Origin: JACKHA01 sp041401985
Lineage (GTDB): Bacteria; Planctomycetota; Phycisphaerae; Phycisphaerales; UBA1924
Direction: 5' to 3'
Assembly (NCBI GenBank): GCA_041401985.1
Contig: JAWKTE010000015.1
Span: forward strand, 1-64,000
DNA length: 64,000 nucleotides
Every line of letters starts with the position of its first letter. Within the stretch, counting starts at the first letter, position 1. Positions 1 through 8,033 of this stretch are shown here, piece after piece. The notes below the pieces were generated by a model, which saw only the letters and a program-made list of their open reading frames with translations, did not search any database and was not told the DNA's origin. The position numbers were made by a program, and so were the translations under genes.

Positions 1-2
1 TC

Positions 3-485
3 TTTGTGCCGCGCCCCATCGAGGGCGTCTTCGATTTCTTCGGTGACGCGGGCAACCTCGAGCGGATCACGCCTGGGTTCCTGAACTTCTCGATCGCGAC
101 GCCGCGCCCGATCGAGATGCGGGCGGGAACGCTGATCGACTATCGCCTGCGTCTGCACGGGCTGCCGATGCGGTGGCGGACGCTCATCAGCGCGTGGGCG
201 CCGCCGCACCGGTTCGTGGACGAGCAGATCAAGGGGCCGTACCGCCTGTGGCGTCACGAGCACACGTTCGAGGCGGCCGAGGTGGACGGCGTGTCCGGGA
301 CGATGTGCCGCGACCGCGTGGAGTACGCGCACTGGGGCACGGGGCTCGGCGAGCGGCTGATGGTGCGCCCGAACCTGGAGCGGATCTTCGCGTTCCGGCG
401 GACGGCGATCCTTGGGGTTTTCGGGGGCGACGCTGGTCAGGGGGAGCGTGAGGGGCGGGGAGCGTTGGAGCCGGTCGGCGTGTGA
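3..485 (+). CDS. SRPBCC family protein, 5'-truncated by window edge
   Basis: The reading frame is open from the first bases, so the true start lies upstream; the GTG at 6 is internal. The visible 160 or so residues read like the SRPBCC/polyketide-cyclase-like ligand-binding fold: a stretch of the type PRPIEGVFDFFGDAGNLERI at the N-terminus, then a beta-rich middle (DYRLRLHGLPMRWRT) and a late RVEYAHWG segment. Family members bind hydrophobic ligands in a helix-grip pocket; no catalytic residues can be assigned. The last 25 residues are Gly/Glu-rich and not family-like. A GC-rich hairpin follows the stop. Family call fairly sure, specific role unknown. Confidence 0.75.
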   Translation, partial: FVPRPIEGVFDFFGDAGNLERITPGFLNFSIATPRPIEMRAGTLIDYRLRLHGLPMRWRTLISAWAPPHRFVDEQIKGPYRLWRHEHTFEAAEVDGVSGTMCRDRVEYAHWGTGLGERLMVRPNLERIFAFRRTAILGVFGGDAGQGEREGRGALEPVGV

Positions 486-502
486 GCGTGCACGGGTACT
501 TC

Positions 503-532
503 GGCCACGCCCGCGCTGCGCGTGGGCGTGCC
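503..532 (+). terminator. Terminator-like hairpin after the SRPBCC gene
   Basis: An outer stem pairs CACGCCC (506-512) with GGGCGTG (524-530), extended by GG/CC, 20 nt after the stop codon. No T-run follows, so intrinsic termination is plausible but unproven. Confidence 0.4.
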
Positions 533-575
533 ACCCGATCGGGCGTTGTGATGTGGACGTCGGCGCTCCGACCGA

Positions 576-812
576 TCAGGGCTGGCCGTACGGCGGGCCC
601 TGCATGGGCGGCTGGTGGGGGCGCGGCCGCCCGCCGATCACCGACACCACGATGAGCAGGATGCCCAGGGCCAGCATCCCGCCCTGGATCATCAGCGCGA
701 CGGTCGGCCCCCACATGCCGATCCACGCGAGGATGATGAACTGCATGCCGAGCATGGGCAGCAGGAACGAGCCGACGGTGAAGATGATGAGCCAGACGCC
801 GAGTGATCGCAT
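576..812 (-). CDS. Small two-helix membrane protein
   Basis: A 78-residue protein with two clear hydrophobic segments (about residues 7-31 and 36-60) and a Pro/Gly-rich cytoplasmic-looking tail ending PPMQGPPYGQP. I do not recognise a family. It lies 61 nt downstream of the EamA transporter on the same strand and may be co-transcribed. The ATG at 812 is the first in frame. The clean hydrophobic pattern supports it as real; function unknown. Confidence 0.6.
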   Translation of the reverse strand: MRSLGVWLIIFTVGSFLLPMLGMQFIILAWIGMWGPTVALMIQGGMLALGILLIVVSVIGGRPRPHQPPMQGPPYGQP

Positions 813-873
813 GGGCGGCTCCTGCGCGCGTTTCGGGAACCCGAACGGGGCACGACCCGCGTGAGCATACCAC

Positions 874-1956
874 TCAGCGGCTCGCCGGCGAGGCCTCTTC
901 CGCGTCGCGCCCGTCTCGCTCGGCCGCCGCGGCGGCCACGACAGGGTCGGGCTCGAACTCGGGGGGGTCCGGCGCGGGCGCCCCGTGGTCCGACGCGGCC
1001 TGGGCGCCCGCCTCCGGCGTCTGCCGCCGGCTCATCCGGTTCTGCACGAGCAGCATCACCAGCGTGCCCGCGACCGCAACGGTGCCCAGGGCCCACTGCG
1101 GCCCGCTGAGGAACTTGCCCTCGATCGGGATCGACGCGACCGCGACGGTGAAGGGCTGCAACTGGATGACGCCCGCCGAGACCGTCACGCCGAGGCGCGC
1201 GATGCTCATGTAGTACGTCACGTGCCCCATGGCGATGCCGACGAACGACGAGACGAGCAGGAGCACGAACTGGGTCGGGGCCAGGTCGATGGCCGCGGCC
1301 CCCATGCGCTCGCCGAGGGCCAGCATGAGCGCGATCATGACGCCGGCGGTGTAAAGGCTGATCGCGGCGAAGGACACGAGCGTCGGGATGCCCTTCATGC
1401 AGATCCGCACCGCCAGCGCGTAGGCCGCGTAGAACGCCCCGGCCAGCACGGCGAAGAGGATGCCCAGCGGGCTGCTGCCCTGGGCGAAGCCATCGTCGAG
1501 CACGAGCGTGCCGCCGGTGCCGGCCAGGACCATCGCCATGCCGATCAGGAAGCGGGGCGACGCGAGGATCTTCCGCTCGGCGGCAAAGAAGATGGCGGCC
1601 CCGATCGCGGCGCAGATGATGTTCGATCGCAGCCCGAACGCGGCCATGGTCGAGTCGACGTGGTAGAACGCCGAGGTGAAGAAGACCTGGCCGACCGCGT
1701 TGATGGCCGCGGGCCAGGCGGCCTTGCGCCACAGGCCCTCGGGGAGCCGCTTGCGGGCCGCGCCAAGGATGAGCACCGGGCACCAGACCAGAGCGGCGAA
1801 GCCGTAGCGCCACCCGTTGCTGGTCCAGGGGTCGATCTGGGACGCGAAGTGGCGGAGGAACAGCGGGATCGATGTCCAGCCGATCAGGGTCAGGACGACC
1901 ATCATCACGCCGATGAACTGCTCCTGGGCGGGGGATGTGGGCGCGATTCGGGTCAT
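874..1956 (-). CDS. EamA/DMT-superfamily transporter
   Basis: A 360-residue polytopic protein with about ten transmembrane segments arranged as two EamA halves, as in the 10-TMS drug/metabolite transporter superfamily. Proteins of this family export or import small metabolites; the substrate cannot be read from sequence. The start was set at the ATG at 1956 (MTRIAPTSPAQEQ) because the frame continues upstream only with Arg/Pro/His-rich sequence that overlaps the SixA gene on the other strand. After the last helix there is a 50-residue acidic, Ala-rich cytoplasmic tail, longer than usual. It is divergent from sixA. Confidence 0.88.
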   Translation of the reverse strand: MTRIAPTSPAQEQFIGVMMVVLTLIGWTSIPLFLRHFASQIDPWTSNGWRYGFAALVWCPVLILGAARKRLPEGLWRKAAWPAAINAVGQVFFTSAFYHVDSTMAAFGLRSNIICAAIGAAIFFAAERKILASPRFLIGMAMVLAGTGGTLVLDDGFAQGSSPLGILFAVLAGAFYAAYALAVRICMKGIPTLVSFAAISLYTAGVMIALMLALGERMGAAAIDLAPTQFVLLLVSSFVGIAMGHVTYYMSIARLGVTVSAGVIQLQPFTVAVASIPIEGKFLSGPQWALGTVAVAGTLVMLLVQNRMSRRQTPEAGAQAASDHGAPAPDPPEFEPDPVVAAAAAERDGRDAEEASPASR

Positions 1957-2085
1957 GGAGGGCTCGGGGGCCGATGGTAGGGTTTGGGGGGCTTTGGTTC
2001 GTGGCGCTGGCTTGCGGCGAGCGTCGGCCTTGGGTCCGCCGGTCGCCGGGCCTTGCCGGGATGCCCGGTCGATGGAGAGGGTTGG

Positions 2086-2613
2086 ATGATGCTCATCGCG
2101 ATTCTGCGACACGCGAAGGCGGAAAAACAGTCGGCTTCGGGGCGCGACGAGGATCGCGTGCTGTCGCCGCGGGGCGAGCGTCGGGCCGGCGAGTTGGGCG
2201 GGCTGATCGCGGGTGTGACCCGGAACCGGCGTGCGGCCATCGTGTCCAGCCGCGCGGCCCGGACGCGCCAGACGGGCGAGGCGATCGCGGCGGGTTGCGG
2301 GCTGCAGATCGCGTTCGAAGAGCGGCTGTTCATCGATGCGCCCGCCTCGGTCGGTGTGTCGATGGTGGAGGAGCGGGTCCGCGAGCAGGACCTCGACGTG
2401 CTGGTGCTGGTGGGGCACAACAACCAGGTGTCCGAGGTGGCGGGCGTGCTGGTGGCTGGGGTGCTGGGGAGCAGCGGGCGTGGCGTGGCGCCGCTCCGCA
2501 CGGGCGAGGGCGTGCTGCTGAAGGCCCCGACGCCGCTGCGGCTCGAGGACTCGCTGATGGGCCTGTGCGAGGTGGTGCGGGAATGGCGTCGCGACGACGA
2601 GACGGTGTGCTAG
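2086..2613 (+). CDS. sixA: SixA-type phosphohistidine phosphatase
   Basis: A 175-residue histidine-phosphatase (phosphoglycerate-mutase-like) protein. The catalytic RHA signature is LRHAKAEK (His9), a conserved Arg sits in SSRAARTR, and the second active-site His is in LVGHNNQ (His111). This short, RHG-minimal form matches SixA, which removes phosphate from phosphohistidine in phosphorelay domains. Two consecutive ATGs (2086, 2089) follow GAGAGG at 2075-2080. No histidine kinase is nearby, so the partner is unknown. Confidence 0.85.
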   Translation: MMLIAILRHAKAEKQSASGRDEDRVLSPRGERRAGELGGLIAGVTRNRRAAIVSSRAARTRQTGEAIAAGCGLQIAFEERLFIDAPASVGVSMVEERVREQDLDVLVLVGHNNQVSEVAGVLVAGVLGSSGRGVAPLRTGEGVLLKAPTPLRLEDSLMGLCEVVREWRRDDETVC

Positions 2614-2687
2614 GAACGCGTCGACGTTATACAAACATGATCCTATCGACCGGCGTCGAGGGTTGATCGCACCGCTGCGTTTGGGAG

Positions 2688-2715
2688 TTGACGCGTCGGT
2701 GGGTTTTGGTATGGT
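2688..2715 (+). promoter_or_regulatory. Putative sigma-70-type promoter for cold-shock gene
   Basis: TTGACG (2688-2693), 16-nt spacer, TATGGT (2710-2715). This would start transcription near 2722 and leave a leader of about 220 nt before the cold-shock ATG. Motif match only; no experimental support. Confidence 0.4.
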
Positions 2716-2737
2716 GTCGCTTGGTCCGGCTTCGGCC

Positions 2738-2765
2738 GGGGCGGGCGATTGCGGACGCCCGCCCC
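2738..2765 (+). promoter_or_regulatory. Strong hairpin in cold-shock leader
   Basis: Perfect 10-bp stem GGGGCGGGCG/CGCCCGCCCC around an 8-nt loop (2748-2755), located about 180 nt upstream of the cold-shock start. No T-run follows, so it looks more like a leader structure than a terminator. Confidence 0.45.
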
Positions 2766-2945
2766 CGTTGTTCCGGCGGTTGGTGCCGTTCGTGGACTCG
2801 TCCGGGAACACGCGCGGAAGAGGGTCGCCGCCGCGATCGTGCGGAGCAGCGGGTTGCCGCCGATTCTTCGGCGGCCTCGTGGTTGGCTTCCCCGTCCGCT
2901 CACGGGGACGCCGCGGCGCGCGAGAGCGCGAGGGGCGGTGCGGGT

Positions 2946-3233
2946 ATGAGCGATCAGGTGGGCGAGAAACTCGCGGGCGTCGAGGGAGTTGTGAAGTGGT
3001 TCGACCCGCGCAAGGGGTTCGGGTTCATCGTCGGGCCGCAGGAGCAGGACGTGTTCGTCCACTTCAGCGTGATCGCGGGCGATGGGTTCAAGGCGCTGCG
3101 CGACGGGTCGCACGTTGAGTACGACGCGGAAGAGACGGGGCGCGGGTGGCGTGCGACGCGCGTGGTGCGGACGGACGCGGCGGAGATCACGGTGGTGCCG
3201 CGGCGTGGGACGGTGCGGACGCCGAGGCGGTAG
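2946..3233 (+). CDS. Cold-shock domain protein (CspA family)
   Basis: A 95-residue protein whose N-terminal 75 residues are a cold-shock domain: GVVKWFDPRKGFGFI carries the RNP1 motif and DVFVHFS the RNP2 motif, the aromatic nucleic-acid-binding patch of Csp proteins. It is expected to bind single-stranded RNA/DNA as an RNA chaperone. It is longer than the usual 65-70 residues through a short N-terminal lead and a basic C-terminal tail (VVPRRGTVRTPRR). The start at 2946 follows GAGGGG. The long structured leader resembles the arrangement of thermoregulated csp genes, but this is inference. Confidence 0.92.
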   Translation: MSDQVGEKLAGVEGVVKWFDPRKGFGFIVGPQEQDVFVHFSVIAGDGFKALRDGSHVEYDAEETGRGWRATRVVRTDAAEITVVPRRGTVRTPRR

Positions 3234-3289
3234 GCGTGCCGAGCGACGGGCTGTTCTTCGCGTTCGTCGGCGGCGAACGATGACAAGCG

Positions 3290-3592
3290 ATGAACCCCGA
3301 CGACCACGTCTGCCTGTGCTTCCACGTTTCGCTGCGGAAGATCCGCGGGTTCCTGCGGCGCGAGAACCCGCCGGTGGCGTCGCTGATCTCCGAGTGTCTG
3401 GGGGCCGGGACCGGCTGCGGGTGGTGCGTGCCGTTCCTGAAGCACCTGCACGCCCAGCACGGGCGGGGGCAGGAGCCGGACCTGAGGGTGTCGCCCGAGC
3501 GGTATGCCGCGGCCCGGACGGGGTTCCACAAGAGCGGGGAGCGGGACGCGGGGGTTGTGCGCGAGGGGACCGAGGGCGACGGGGGTTCCTGA
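3290..3592 (+). CDS. (2Fe-2S)-binding, BFD-like protein
   Basis: A 100-residue protein with the Cys pattern of bacterioferritin-associated-ferredoxin (Fer2_BFD) domains: Cys8 and Cys10 in HVCLCFHV, then Cys43 and Cys46 in TGCGWCVPF, with Cys36 extra. Such domains bind one 2Fe-2S cluster and exchange electrons with ferritin, nitrite reductase or other partners. The C-terminal 45 residues are polar and lack family similarity. It starts 57 nt after the cold-shock gene and converges on the MauE/DoxX gene. No bacterioferritin gene is in the window, so the partner is unknown. Confidence 0.8.
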   Translation: MNPDDHVCLCFHVSLRKIRGFLRRENPPVASLISECLGAGTGCGWCVPFLKHLHAQHGRGQEPDLRVSPERYAAARTGFHKSGERDAGVVREGTEGDGGS

Positions 3593-3631
3593 GCCCGGGA
3601 CACGCGTCGTGACGGCTCGGTTCGCGTCGGT

Positions 3632-4147
3632 TCACTTGGAGTCGGGGTCGCGCCGTCGTGCCCGGCGTTCGCGGCGTGCGGCGGCCCATCCGTCGATCGA
3701 GAACAGCCCGCCGCCGCGGACGATGGAGATCAGCGCGACGGCGCCCAGGATCGCGTTCTGGATGATGTTGCAGGTCGAGATCTCGTCGGGGCAGAAGGGC
3801 GAGGTCTCGCCGAAGCAGCCGCACTTGGTGCTGATGCCGCGGGCGAGCACCGAGGCGATGGCGCCGATGAACGCGAGCAGGTTGAGCAGGATGACGCAGG
3901 CCGAGGCTCGGGTCCAGACGCCCAGCAGCAGGAAGAGGCCGGCGACGAGTTCGACCCACGGCACGACGAACGTCGCCAGCACCACCAGGTGGTCGCCCTC
4001 GGGCGGGAGCAGATGGAAGCCCTTGATCGAGTCGGCAAAGGCCTGGGGCTGGCCCAGTTTGACCACCGCGGCCCACAGGAACACGCCCGCCAGCGCGAGG
4101 CGCAGGATGAGCAGGACGACGCTCTCGGCGATTCGCAGCGCCTTCAC
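3632..4147 (-). CDS. MauE/DoxX-family redox-associated membrane protein
   Basis: A 171-residue protein with four transmembrane helices. Between helices 3 and 4 is the cysteine-rich loop CGCFGETSPFC plus Cys126, typical of MauE-like members of the DoxX superfamily, which are linked to thiol/disulfide chemistry of periplasmic proteins. The gene starts with GTG at 4147, directly abutting the TAG stop of the rhodanese gene upstream, so translation is probably coupled. Together with DUF1573 and rhodanese it forms a tight three-gene operon. It ends in a basic tail (ARRERRARRRDPDSK). Confidence 0.8.
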   Translation of the reverse strand: MKALRIAESVVLLILRLALAGVFLWAAVVKLGQPQAFADSIKGFHLLPPEGDHLVVLATFVVPWVELVAGLFLLLGVWTRASACVILLNLLAFIGAIASVLARGISTKCGCFGETSPFCPDEISTCNIIQNAILGAVALISIVRGGGLFSIDGWAAARRERRARRRDPDSK

Positions 4148-4795
4148 CTACAGGCCCCCGGGCGAGCCGAACATCGGCGTGGGGGCGCCGGTGTCGGTGG
4201 GGAGGCCGGCGGCGGACCAGGCCGGGAATCCGTCCCGGAAGATGTGGACCTGGGTGAAGCCGGCCTGCTGGAGGAACCGGCCGACGTTCTCCGAGGCGTC
4301 GCAGGAGCCGCCTTCGCAGTAGATGACCATGGTGGTTGTGGCGGGGTCGAACAGGCCCATGACCAGGAACTCGGGCGGGCTGGTGTACATCACGCTGGGG
4401 TCGCAGAGCAGGGCCCGCGGGATGTGGCCAGCGGCGTACTCGTCGGCGCGGCGGGCGTCGATGAACTGGGCCAGGCCGTGCTCCCAGAGGGTGCGGGCCT
4501 GGTCGAGGGTGATGTACTGGCCGAGTTCGAGGGATTCGCCGTTTGAGGAAGAGTTGGAGGCGGTGGTCGGATCAGTACCGGACTGACCATCAGGCACGAT
4601 CGGAGGATCATCGCCGTTGAGTTCTGGGTCGGTTTGTGGCGGCAGCGTGATCGTCCGCGTCTCTGTCGCGTCCATGCGGAGTTTGACCGGCACGAGGACC
4701 GAGTGGGCGGCGCCGCCGACGCCGGCGATCGCCAGGATGATCAGCACGCGCGGCAGGATGGCGCCGCGCCGTGGAGCCGCGCCCGATCGGTCCAT
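4148..4795 (-). CDS. Membrane-anchored rhodanese-like protein
   Basis: A 215-residue protein. Residues 12-34 form an N-terminal membrane anchor, 42-90 a Ser/Thr/Asn/Asp-rich linker, and 93-205 a rhodanese domain. The active-site loop is CEGGSC with the nucleophile Cys160 and a second Cys165, and the DARRADEYAAGHIPRA segment is typical of the fold. Rhodaneses carry persulfide sulfur or handle thiols; the periplasm-facing placement suggests a redox role with its neighbours. The start at 4795 lies only 2 nt after the DUF1573 stop, and the stop abuts the MauE GTG. Operon membership is clear, substrate unknown. Confidence 0.85.
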   Translation of the reverse strand: MDRSGAAPRRGAILPRVLIILAIAGVGGAAHSVLVPVKLRMDATETRTITLPPQTDPELNGDDPPIVPDGQSGTDPTTASNSSSNGESLELGQYITLDQARTLWEHGLAQFIDARRADEYAAGHIPRALLCDPSVMYTSPPEFLVMGLFDPATTTMVIYCEGGSCDASENVGRFLQQAGFTQVHIFRDGFPAWSAAGLPTDTGAPTPMFGSPGGL

Positions 4796-4797
4796 GG

Positions 4798-6174
4798 TCA
4801 GCGGATCCCCTGGACGTGCCCGAAGAACGGGATGGTGATGGTTTCCTCGCCTTGGAGCGTCGTGTGCAGGCGGATCTCGCCCTGGAACTGGGCGAGCGAC
4901 GCGGGCACGCGGGTGCGGACGGTCAGGATGTAGCCCTGGTTCGGCCCGGTGGTGATCGGGTCGATCTGGGTGAGCATCCGGTGGGTCTCGGGCAGGTTGG
5001 AGATGACCTCGACGTTGTCGATCCGGAACCCGAGGCCGGCCCGCGAGATCAGTTGCACGCGGCGTTCGACGACGGTCTCGGGCGGGATGATGCCGAACGC
5101 GATGGCACGGGGCGTGACGGCGACGTCGCCCACCACTTCGCCGGCCACGACGACCGACACGATCTCGCGGCGTGGGTCGTTGGTGCGGACGGTGATCGAG
5201 CCGTAGAGGCGACCGGGCTGGGCCTCGGGGCTGACGGTGACGGTCAGGCGGGTACGGCGCAGACGCTGGGGGCCGGCGTCCTCGAGGATGGGCTGCATGT
5301 CGGCGTCGCTGGGGGTGGCCCCTTCGTGCGCGTGGTCGTGGTCGTGCCCGGCGTGGGCGTCGTCCTCGGGCTGCTCGCCGCCCTCGGCCTTGAGGGCCGC
5401 GTCGTCGCCCAGATGGGCCACGTCGTCGGCGTCGCCCTCGACCTCCTCGGCCGGCACCCATTGCCCGTGCTCGTTGAGCAGCAGGTCGACGGTCTCGTGG
5501 ATCTGGACGCTCACGAACTCGTTGCCCGCGAAGGTGGCCTCGACGACCTCGAAGTCGTCGGTCCGCCCGGTGACGAACACCTCAAGCGACCCGCCGACGC
5601 CCTTGGTGACGGCGTTGAAGTTGGCGATCGCCGGCTCGACGCGCACCACGGGGATGACGTTGGCCGAGATGCGGAACACGCGGACCGCGTTCGTCGGGTC
5701 GTTGATGGTGAATGCGACGGTCTGGGCCTGGATGCCGGCCTTGCCGTGCGGGTCGTAGTTGATCTCCAGCCAGCCGCGCTCGCCGGGCTGGTACCGGACC
5801 ACGGGGAGCATGCCGTGCTCGTCGGGCGTTCCGGCGGGGCGATCGGGGTCCTCGCCTTCCTTGTGGAGCGTGCCGACGGTGCAGGAGCACGAGCCGCGCC
5901 ACTCGCGGATTTCGAGGACGCCAGGCCCCTCGTTCCAGAAGTGGAGCATGGTGGTCTGGGACTGATCGTCGAAGATCGTGCCGAAGTTGTGCTCGGTGCG
6001 ATCGAACTTCATGGTGGGCAGCGGGCCCGTCGGCTGCTGGGCCTGGGCCTGGGCCGGCTGGCCCGGCAGGGGCTGCGACCGGAGGTCGGCCATCTGGGCA
6101 CCGGCCGGTGCGGCGAGCGCGCCGGCGAGCGTCAGGACGGCGCCGAGGGCGAAGCGGTTGGCGACTCGGTTCAT
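4798..6174 (-). CDS. Secreted DUF1573 domain protein
   Basis: A 458-residue exported protein. A signal peptide (residues 1-26, ending APAGAQ) leads into a DUF1573 domain at about 53-160, with the conserved hallmark FGTIFDD followed by the SCSCTV cysteine pair (Cys96, Cys98). A His/Asp-rich stretch (HAGHDHDHAHEG) in the middle looks metal-binding, and the second half is beta-rich, ASH-like repeats. DUF1573 proteins are periplasmic or surface, of unknown biochemistry. The start ATG at 6174 was preferred over a longer frame because it begins the signal peptide. First gene of the DUF1573-rhodanese-MauE operon. Confidence 0.85.
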   Translation of the reverse strand: MNRVANRFALGAVLTLAGALAAPAGAQMADLRSQPLPGQPAQAQAQQPTGPLPTMKFDRTEHNFGTIFDDQSQTTMLHFWNEGPGVLEIREWRGSCSCTVGTLHKEGEDPDRPAGTPDEHGMLPVVRYQPGERGWLEINYDPHGKAGIQAQTVAFTINDPTNAVRVFRISANVIPVVRVEPAIANFNAVTKGVGGSLEVFVTGRTDDFEVVEATFAGNEFVSVQIHETVDLLLNEHGQWVPAEEVEGDADDVAHLGDDAALKAEGGEQPEDDAHAGHDHDHAHEGATPSDADMQPILEDAGPQRLRRTRLTVTVSPEAQPGRLYGSITVRTNDPRREIVSVVVAGEVVGDVAVTPRAIAFGIIPPETVVERRVQLISRAGLGFRIDNVEVISNLPETHRMLTQIDPITTGPNQGYILTVRTRVPASLAQFQGEIRLHTTLQGEETITIPFFGHVQGIR

Positions 6175-6439
6175 CTCGCGTCTCCGTCTGGGATTCTTCG
6201 GGGGGGGCGTGCCCTGCCGGCGCGTCGGTTCGATCCCCCTGAACGACAACAAGCCTTGCGAACAGTTCTGCGATCTGCCACGCGATCCTGATATCCGATA
6301 CTGCCATCGGCGCGAACGGTTTCCGTCCGCGCAGCGCGACATGATCCAGTGTACCCCACGCCCCGCCCAAGCCCACGCCGAATCGCGGCATGATTGGTCG
6401 GAGTTCGGGCCACACGCCGCGTCGTTCCGACTGTAGGGC

Positions 6440-7705
6440 TTATGAGCCCTTCTTGGCGAACAGATTCCGAGTGCCCAGGGCTCCGTGGGCCTCGCCCAGG
6501 CGGTTGAGGGCGTGCGTGTACGTCGCGGTCCGCATGGGGATGCCCTTGGCCTCCTTGAGGGCGTAGATCGCGTTGAACTCGCGCGACATGATCTCGCGGA
6601 GGCGGGTGTGGACCTCCTCGAGTTTCCAGTAGTACCCGGCTTTGTTCTGGACCCACTCGAAGTACGAGACGGTCACGCCGCCCGCGTTGGCCAGGATGTC
6701 CGGGATCACCAGGCACTTGCTCTTTGCCAGGATCTCGTCGCCCGCGGCGGTGGTGGGGCCGTTGGCCAGTTCGATGGACACGCGGGCCTTGATGTTCGGG
6801 GCGTTGCGCTCGGTGATGGCGTTCTCGAGCGCGGCGGGCACCAGCACGTCCACGTCGAGTTCCAGGAGCTGGTCGTTGGTGATCTTTGTGCCCTTGAAGT
6901 CGGAGACGGGCTTGCCGGACTCCTTGTGGTCCGTCAGGGCCTCGACGTCCAGGCCCGCGGGGTCGTGGATGGCCCCGCGCGAGTCGCCGGCGGCGACGAC
7001 CCTGTACCCATCGGCGGCGGCGAGACGGGCGAAGTGCTGCCCGGCGTTGCCGAACCCGTGGATGGCCACGGTGGACGAGCCCGGCTTGAGCCCGCGGACC
7101 CTCTCGAGTTCCTTCAGGATGTAGTACCCGCCGCGACCGGTGGCGTCGTCGCGCCCCAGCGAGCCGCCAAGCGGCACGGGCTTGCCGGTGATCACCGCGG
7201 GGCACGGGGCGCCGTGCATGGTCGAGTACTCGTCCATCATCCACGCCATGATCTGGGCGTTGGTGTAGACGTCGGGCGCGGGCACGTCGGTCTCGGGGCC
7301 GATGGCGTCGCCGAGTGCCCGCACGTACCCGCGGCTGAGGCGCTCCAGTTCGGTCTGCGAGAGTCTGCGCGGATCGACGATGATCCCGCCCTTGCCGCCG
7401 CCGTAGGGGATGCCCACGGTGGCGCACTTGAAGGTCATCCAGAAGGCCAGGGCGCGGACCTCGTCGGCCGAGACGTCCGGGTGGAAGCGGATGCCGCCCT
7501 TGCCGGGGCCGCGGGTGTCGTCGTGTCGGCAGCGGAAGCCGGTGAAGACGCGGAGCGAGCCGTCGTCCATGCGGACGGGGATGGAGACCTCGAGGGTGCG
7601 CTTGGGGTGGCGGAGTTTCTCGACGATCTCCGGGGCCGCGGTCGTGTGCTCGGCGGCCAGATCGAGGCGCTTGAGGGCTTCGGCGTAGACGGACGATGAG
7701 GCCAT
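6440..7705 (-). CDS. gdhA: Glu/Leu/Phe/Val dehydrogenase (glutamate dehydrogenase)
   Basis: A 421-residue enzyme of the standard hexameric glutamate dehydrogenase length. The substrate domain has GPGKGGIRFHP (Lys69), Lys93 in MTFKCA, and the catalytic Lys105 in YGGGKGG; the dinucleotide-binding motif is HGFGNAGQ. It interconverts glutamate with 2-oxoglutarate and ammonia using NAD(P). The ATG at 7705 starts the conserved N-terminus. It is divergently oriented from the dockerin-module cluster, and 265 nt separate its stop from the DUF1573 start. Cofactor preference cannot be read safely. Confidence 0.92.
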   Translation of the reverse strand: MASSSVYAEALKRLDLAAEHTTAAPEIVEKLRHPKRTLEVSIPVRMDDGSLRVFTGFRCRHDDTRGPGKGGIRFHPDVSADEVRALAFWMTFKCATVGIPYGGGKGGIIVDPRRLSQTELERLSRGYVRALGDAIGPETDVPAPDVYTNAQIMAWMMDEYSTMHGAPCPAVITGKPVPLGGSLGRDDATGRGGYYILKELERVRGLKPGSSTVAIHGFGNAGQHFARLAAADGYRVVAAGDSRGAIHDPAGLDVEALTDHKESGKPVSDFKGTKITNDQLLELDVDVLVPAALENAITERNAPNIKARVSIELANGPTTAAGDEILAKSKCLVIPDILANAGGVTVSYFEWVQNKAGYYWKLEEVHTRLREIMSREFNAIYALKEAKGIPMRTATYTHALNRLGEAHGALGTRNLFAKKGS

Positions 7706-8033
7706 GGGCGGGTGCTCCTGTTGCGGGCCCGGCGCGATGGGGCTGGCCTCTGCTCGGCCGGCGGATCGTGCGGGCGGGATCGGCAACGTACCAGACTCGG
7801 GCGGGGCGGGCACGTGCCGCGGCGTCGGGGCGAACGCGGGCGAGGCCGGGTTCGGGATCGGTCGGGTTGTGCGGGATGCGGACGCGGCTCGGGAATCGGG
7901 GCGGAAAGGGTTGTGGCGGGCGCGGGATGGGCGGTACGCTGGTGGGCCGCCGGGCGGGAACGCCCGGGGGGAGTCGGGGCTCGTGTTTGGGCTCGTGTGT
8001 TGGGGAACAGCGTCGGGGGAAGGGAGAATCGCG
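7706..8033. other. Divergent intergenic region, gdhA / secreted protein
   Basis: No gene is seen. It holds a 7-bp hairpin (CCGGGCG/CGCCCGG, 7950-7967, loop GGAA) and the Shine-Dalgarno AGGGAG (8021-8026) of the next gene. It should carry promoters for both directions, but no convincing -35/-10 pair was found. Confidence 0.4.

Larger units (their letters stand above)
2614..2945 (+). other. Intergenic region: long leader upstream of the cold-shock gene
   Basis: No protein-like frame is convincing here. The in-frame extension upstream of the cold-shock gene is Arg/Trp/Cys-rich and out of character. The stretch holds a promoter-like element, a strong hairpin (2738-2765) and a short A+T-rich patch after sixA (about 2625-2645). 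It is best read as a long untranslated leader. Confidence 0.45.

Noticed and set aside
1957..2811. N-terminal extension of the EamA transporter frame
   Set aside because: Antisense to sixA and rich in Arg/Pro/His; the transporter family begins at the ATG at 1956.
2688..2945. N-terminal extension of the cold-shock protein
   Set aside because: Trp/Cys/Arg-rich, contains a perfect hairpin, and Csp proteins start near 2946 with an SD.
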